Assembly (NCBI GenBank): GCA_003557965.1
Contig: PWND01000035.1
Location: forward strand, 1 to 24,106
DNA: 24,106 nucleotides
Source: Bacteroidales bacterium
Lineage (GTDB): Bacteria > Bacteroidota > Bacteroidia > Bacteroidales > UBA7960
Direction of reading: 5' to 3'
The notes beneath the pieces are model-generated. The model searched no databases and was not told the DNA's origin. It was given only the letters and a program-made list of their open reading frames with translations. This document shows, piece after piece, positions 21,201 through 24,106 of this stretch. Within the stretch, counting starts at the first letter, position 1, and each line of letters opens with the position of its first letter. A program made the translations under genes and the position numbers.

Positions 21201-23576
21201 ATGAGAAACCCCTTAATCATATTGCTGATTTTATTATTTAACTTTTTCTCTCTGTTTGCACAGGAAACTGAAACAAAGGAAAGAAAAAGCCCTGTACAAA
21301 ACATAAGAGGAAGGGTAGTGGATAGCTCCGCAGGATTCTCGCTGGTAGGAGTAACCGTAAAAGCCAAATCAGGAGAAAAAAGTACATACGAAATTACTGA
21401 TGTTGATGGGTATTTTCACTTCAAAGATATGCCTGTTGGGTACTATGATATTACTTTTACAATGGTTGGTTATGAGAAAACTACTGTAGAAAGGCTTAAC
21501 CTTGTGAGTGGACGTGAATTAATAATTAATCAGCAATTAAAAGAATCAATAGAAGCTCTTGAAGGTGTTACCATACAATCATTTACAAGAAAAGATCAAC
21601 CCATAAATATGAGGGCTATTGTTTCTGCCAGGTCATTTTCTCTTGAAGAAACAACTAAGTTTGCAGGCAGCTATGGTGACCCCGCACGTATGGCAGCTAA
21701 TTTTGCTGGTGTTATGCCTGCACGCGACAACCGAAATGATATTATTATCAGGGGTAATTCACCAAGTGGGCTTCAGTGGAAAGTAGATGGCATGGAAATT
21801 CCCAATCCAAATCATTTTGGTGCTACCGGCTCAACAGGAGGCCCAATTACAATTATAAATACTAATTTGCTCGGAAATTCCGATTTCCTGACCAGCGGAT
21901 TTCCCGCCGAATACAGCAATACTATTGCCGGAGTTTTTGACCTTAATATGAGAAGCGGAAATGCTTTTAGCTACGAACACTGGGCACAACTCGGCTGGAA
22001 TGGAATTGAGCTGGGTACAGAAGGGCCAATAAAACACATACAAAATTCTTCTTACATCATCAGTTATAGACATTCAATTGTTGATTTAATAACCAAAATG
22101 GGAATTACACTCCCGGAAACAGCTCACTATCAAGATTTTTCTTATAAGTTTAATATTCCTACGAAAAATTTCGGAAATTTTGCACTGGTCGGACTTAGAG
22201 GTAATAGCAGCATTGAACTTAAAGATTCCGATAAAAAACCTGATGAGTGGATGTTTGACTCCCATAGCGAAGATATATCAAATAAATACAGAATGGGGGT
22301 AATCGGGTTGACTCATAATGCTCATATAAGGGCAAACACCCTGTTTACAAACAGCTTGTATATTACAGCCAGCGAACTTACTACATCAATTGATACCTTT
22401 TCTGTTGCCTCTCCTGAAACATTCAGGTATGCTCACGAATTTTCTGATACAAGGAAAATCTCTTTTAGAACCGGGTTGAAGCATAAACTTAGCTCTAGCA
22501 CCGACTTGTCATTTGGGGCGTATGCCGACCAGCATATTGTAAACTTTGTTGATAGCCAGTTTGTAAGAAATGAATATGTGCAAAACATAAATGCTAAAGA
22601 TGAGCATCTTAGGCTATACAGAGCGTATGGAGATGTTATGCATAGGTTTACTTCAAGATTGGAAGCTTATTTTGGATTGAATTTCCAAATGCTTGAAAGC
22701 AATCGTGAAGCCATTATTGAGCCTCGCTTTAGTTTAAGCTATAACTTACACCCTTATCATAAAATTAGCTTTGGTTCAGGCCTTCATAGCCAAATGCAGC
22801 CGCTGTTTGCCTACTTTGTTGTTAGTGAAAATAATACTGATAATAATACTAACTATCAACTTGAATTTACAAGAAGTATCCATAACGTGCTATCCTATGA
22901 TTATAATATTTCTAAAGAGGCAAGGATAATGGTTGAAGCATACTATCAGTACCTTTACAATATTCCTGTATCAACCACAGATTCCGCATATTCTCTGGCA
23001 AATTATGGTGCTGAATTTTACATTGAAAGAAAAGGTGATTTAAAAAATATCGGCACAGGCGAAAATTATGGCGTAGAAGTTACTTTTGAAAAGTTTTGGA
23101 GCAATAATTACTTTTTACTGCTATCAGGTTCTTTATTTGAATCAAACTATACCGGTGCAGATGGAATAAAAAGAAATACTGCATTTAACGGAAATTATGC
23201 TGTAAACTTTTTAGCAGGATACGAATACCAACCACCAAAAAGAACCAGGGCATTAAATGTTGGCATTAATATTACATACGCTGGTGGCATGCCTTACGTA
23301 CCCTACGACATAGACGCTTCGGTGGCAAACCAAAAAGTAATTTATGACTGGAACAATGCTTATAGTGTTACTCGTGATGATTTCAGGCGGGCAAGCTTTA
23401 GAATTGGAATGAGAAGAAATGAAGAAAGATTCTCTGTCGAAACTGCTTTCGATTTTCAATACAGAACAAACTACACAAGTGTATATCTCGACCGCCTTGA
23501 CCTGCAAACCGGTGAAATTGTTAAAACATACAGGATGGGATTTTATCCTATGGGAACTGTGAAAATTAGCTTCTAA
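21201..23576 (+). CDS. TonB-dependent outer-membrane receptor with carboxypeptidase-regulatory-like domain
   Basis: 791 residues. Signal peptide 1-20 (cleavage near FA-QETE), a CarboxypepD_reg-like beta-sandwich at about 35-115 (IRGRVVDSSAGFSLVGVTV, DVDGYFHFKDMPVGYYDI), a TonB plug at about 140-260 (IIIRGNSPSGLQWKVDGMEIPN), and a beta-barrel ending in the aromatic residue of TVKISF, as outer-membrane barrels do. No SusD partner follows, so it is not a SusC/D pair. It takes up, or less often exports, a ligand using TonB energy. The start is 6 bases after the preceding gene, so it reads as the last gene of the biosynthetic operon; it could handle the product or a precursor. Confidence 0.9.
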   Translation: MRNPLIILLILLFNFFSLFAQETETKERKSPVQNIRGRVVDSSAGFSLVGVTVKAKSGEKSTYEITDVDGYFHFKDMPVGYYDITFTMVGYEKTTVERLNLVSGRELIINQQLKESIEALEGVTIQSFTRKDQPINMRAIVSARSFSLEETTKFAGSYGDPARMAANFAGVMPARDNRNDIIIRGNSPSGLQWKVDGMEIPNPNHFGATGSTGGPITIINTNLLGNSDFLTSGFPAEYSNTIAGVFDLNMRSGNAFSYEHWAQLGWNGIELGTEGPIKHIQNSSYIISYRHSIVDLITKMGITLPETAHYQDFSYKFNIPTKNFGNFALVGLRGNSSIELKDSDKKPDEWMFDSHSEDISNKYRMGVIGLTHNAHIRANTLFTNSLYITASELTTSIDTFSVASPETFRYAHEFSDTRKISFRTGLKHKLSSSTDLSFGAYADQHIVNFVDSQFVRNEYVQNINAKDEHLRLYRAYGDVMHRFTSRLEAYFGLNFQMLESNREAIIEPRFSLSYNLHPYHKISFGSGLHSQMQPLFAYFVVSENNTDNNTNYQLEFTRSIHNVLSYDYNISKEARIMVEAYYQYLYNIPVSTTDSAYSLANYGAEFYIERKGDLKNIGTGENYGVEVTFEKFWSNNYFLLLSGSLFESNYTGADGIKRNTAFNGNYAVNFLAGYEYQPPKRTRALNVGINITYAGGMPYVPYDIDASVANQKVIYDWNNAYSVTRDDFRRASFRIGMRRNEERFSVETAFDFQYRTNYTSVYLDRLDLQTGEIVKTYRMGFYPMGTVKISF

Positions 23577-23577
23577 T

Positions 23578-23598
23578 AAAGTTAATTTTTTTAACTTT
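23578..23598 (+). terminator. Weak AT-rich hairpin after the receptor gene
   Basis: AAAGTTAA (23578-23585) and TTAACTTT (23591-23598) form an 8-bp stem around TTTTT, directly after the stop codon and followed by T-rich sequence. The stem is almost all A-T, so termination would be weak. It marks the most likely end of the biosynthetic operon. Confidence 0.35.
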
Positions 23599-23666
23599 AA
23601 TGTTTCTGATTTTATTTTATTTAATACCTTTATGTTTTAATAATAACCAAAAACCATTATTTAGTT

Positions 23667-24035
23667 ATGAAAGTAAAAAGCTTAGTATTTTTAACAGCCT
23701 TAATGATTATTTTACCATTAGGCCTTATGGCAAACAGGACTTCAGTTGAAGTCAAAGCTCCATCCAGTGCAGAAGCCGGGGAAACCATAACCGTAAAAAT
23801 AGACGTTTCTCACAGAGGTAACACTGCCAGGCACCACACCGACTGGGTATATCTTAAAATTGATGGCGAAGAAGTAAAAAGATGGGAGTATTCAAGATCA
23901 GATTTACCTGAAGATCAAAACTTTACTGTAGAGTATGTTTTTGAAATTGAAAAAACAGTTGAGTTAGAAGCCAAAGGGAATTGTAATTTGCATGGTAGTA
24001 CCGGGGAAGACAAAAAAACAATTTCCGTTGACTAA
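23667..24035 (+). CDS. Exported superoxide-reductase-like (desulfoferrodoxin-type) protein
   Basis: 122 residues with an N-terminal signal peptide (about 1-22, ending LGLMA-NR). The rest is an Ig-like fold resembling the iron site II domain of desulfoferrodoxin/neelaredoxin: SHRGNTARHHTDWVYLKIDG (His49, His56, His57) and near the end CNLHG (Cys106, His109), the Cys-x-x-His pair that binds the active-site iron. There is no N-terminal rubredoxin-like site I. The spacing of the first histidines differs by a residue from classical enzymes, so iron binding is likely but superoxide reductase activity is not assured. It follows the receptor after a 90-base gap with a poor promoter-like box (TACCTTTA, 23625-23632). 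Confidence 0.7.
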   Translation: MKVKSLVFLTALMIILPLGLMANRTSVEVKAPSSAEAGETITVKIDVSHRGNTARHHTDWVYLKIDGEEVKRWEYSRSDLPEDQNFTVEYVFEIEKTVELEAKGNCNLHGSTGEDKKTISVD

Positions 24036-24068
24036 CATAAAGCATTTATTAACCTAAAAAGTAATAAG

Positions 24069-24106
24069 ATGTATTTATTCAGAATCATGTTTACATTGGG
24101 AATTGA
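24069..24106 (+). CDS. Start of a further gene, truncated by the window end
   Basis: An ATG at 24069 opens a frame MYLFRIMFTLGI that is still open at the last base. The hydrophobic start suggests a signal peptide or membrane anchor. It follows the superoxide-reductase-like gene by 33 bases on the same strand. Too short to identify. Confidence 0.35.
   Translation, partial: MYLFRIMFTLGI

Noticed and set aside
21201..23576. Receptor as SusC of a polysaccharide utilisation locus
   Set aside because: At 791 residues it is shorter than typical SusC, no SusD follows, and no glycoside hydrolase is in the window.

Overview
The window looks like chromosomal DNA from a member of the Bacteroidota. It is AT-rich. 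Several genes are preceded by the -7 promoter box TAnnTTTG typical of that phylum. The housekeeping order (short IPExxxVDY-like gene, rnc, fabF, acpP) is one I associate with Bacteroidota. The left edge carries a REP-associated (RAYT) transposase with REP palindromes, and the right side has an outer-membrane receptor with a carboxypeptidase-regulatory-like N-terminal domain. I would not name a genus from this sequence.

Layout. Bases 1-364 hold a 3'-truncated RAYT transposase on the minus strand, whose frame runs through REP-like palindromes. Bases 591-5410 are core genes: exodeoxyribonuclease III; a minus-strand operon of acpP, fabF, rnc and an IPExxxVDY-family gene; and a divergent lytic transglycosylase. 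Bases 5578-9239 are a two-gene molybdenum hydroxylase operon (xanthine dehydrogenase type).

Bases 9249-23576 form what appears to be one compact biosynthetic locus built around a 371-bp divergent promoter region. On the minus strand are an aromatic amino acid ammonia-lyase (tyrosine/phenylalanine type by its active-site Gln), a FabG-type ketoreductase and a FabB/F-type ketosynthase. On the plus strand are an acyl carrier protein, an LPLAT acyltransferase, a family-2 methyltransferase, a hot-dog protein, a flavodoxin-like protein, an HTH-like protein, a BtrH-like acyltransferase, a second acyl carrier protein, a sulfotransferase, a cobalamin-type radical SAM enzyme, a small unknown protein and a TonB-dependent receptor. 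The first half resembles aryl polyene/flexirubin loci: an aryl-acrylate starter from the lyase, extension on an ACP by ketosynthase and ketoreductase, then methylation and lipid attachment. The second half (BtrH, ACP, sulfotransferase, radical SAM, receptor) is unusual. The partner ketosynthase/chain length factor, AMP-ligase, thioesterase and MMPL exporter of classical aryl polyene loci are absent from the window, although both flanks are visible. The hot-dog protein lacks the FabZ catalytic His, and the methyltransferase has Asp where the usual catalytic His would be. The product is unknown; a methylated and possibly sulfated aryl-acyl lipid or amide is my inference.

The window ends with a small exported superoxide-reductase-like protein and the first codons of another gene.
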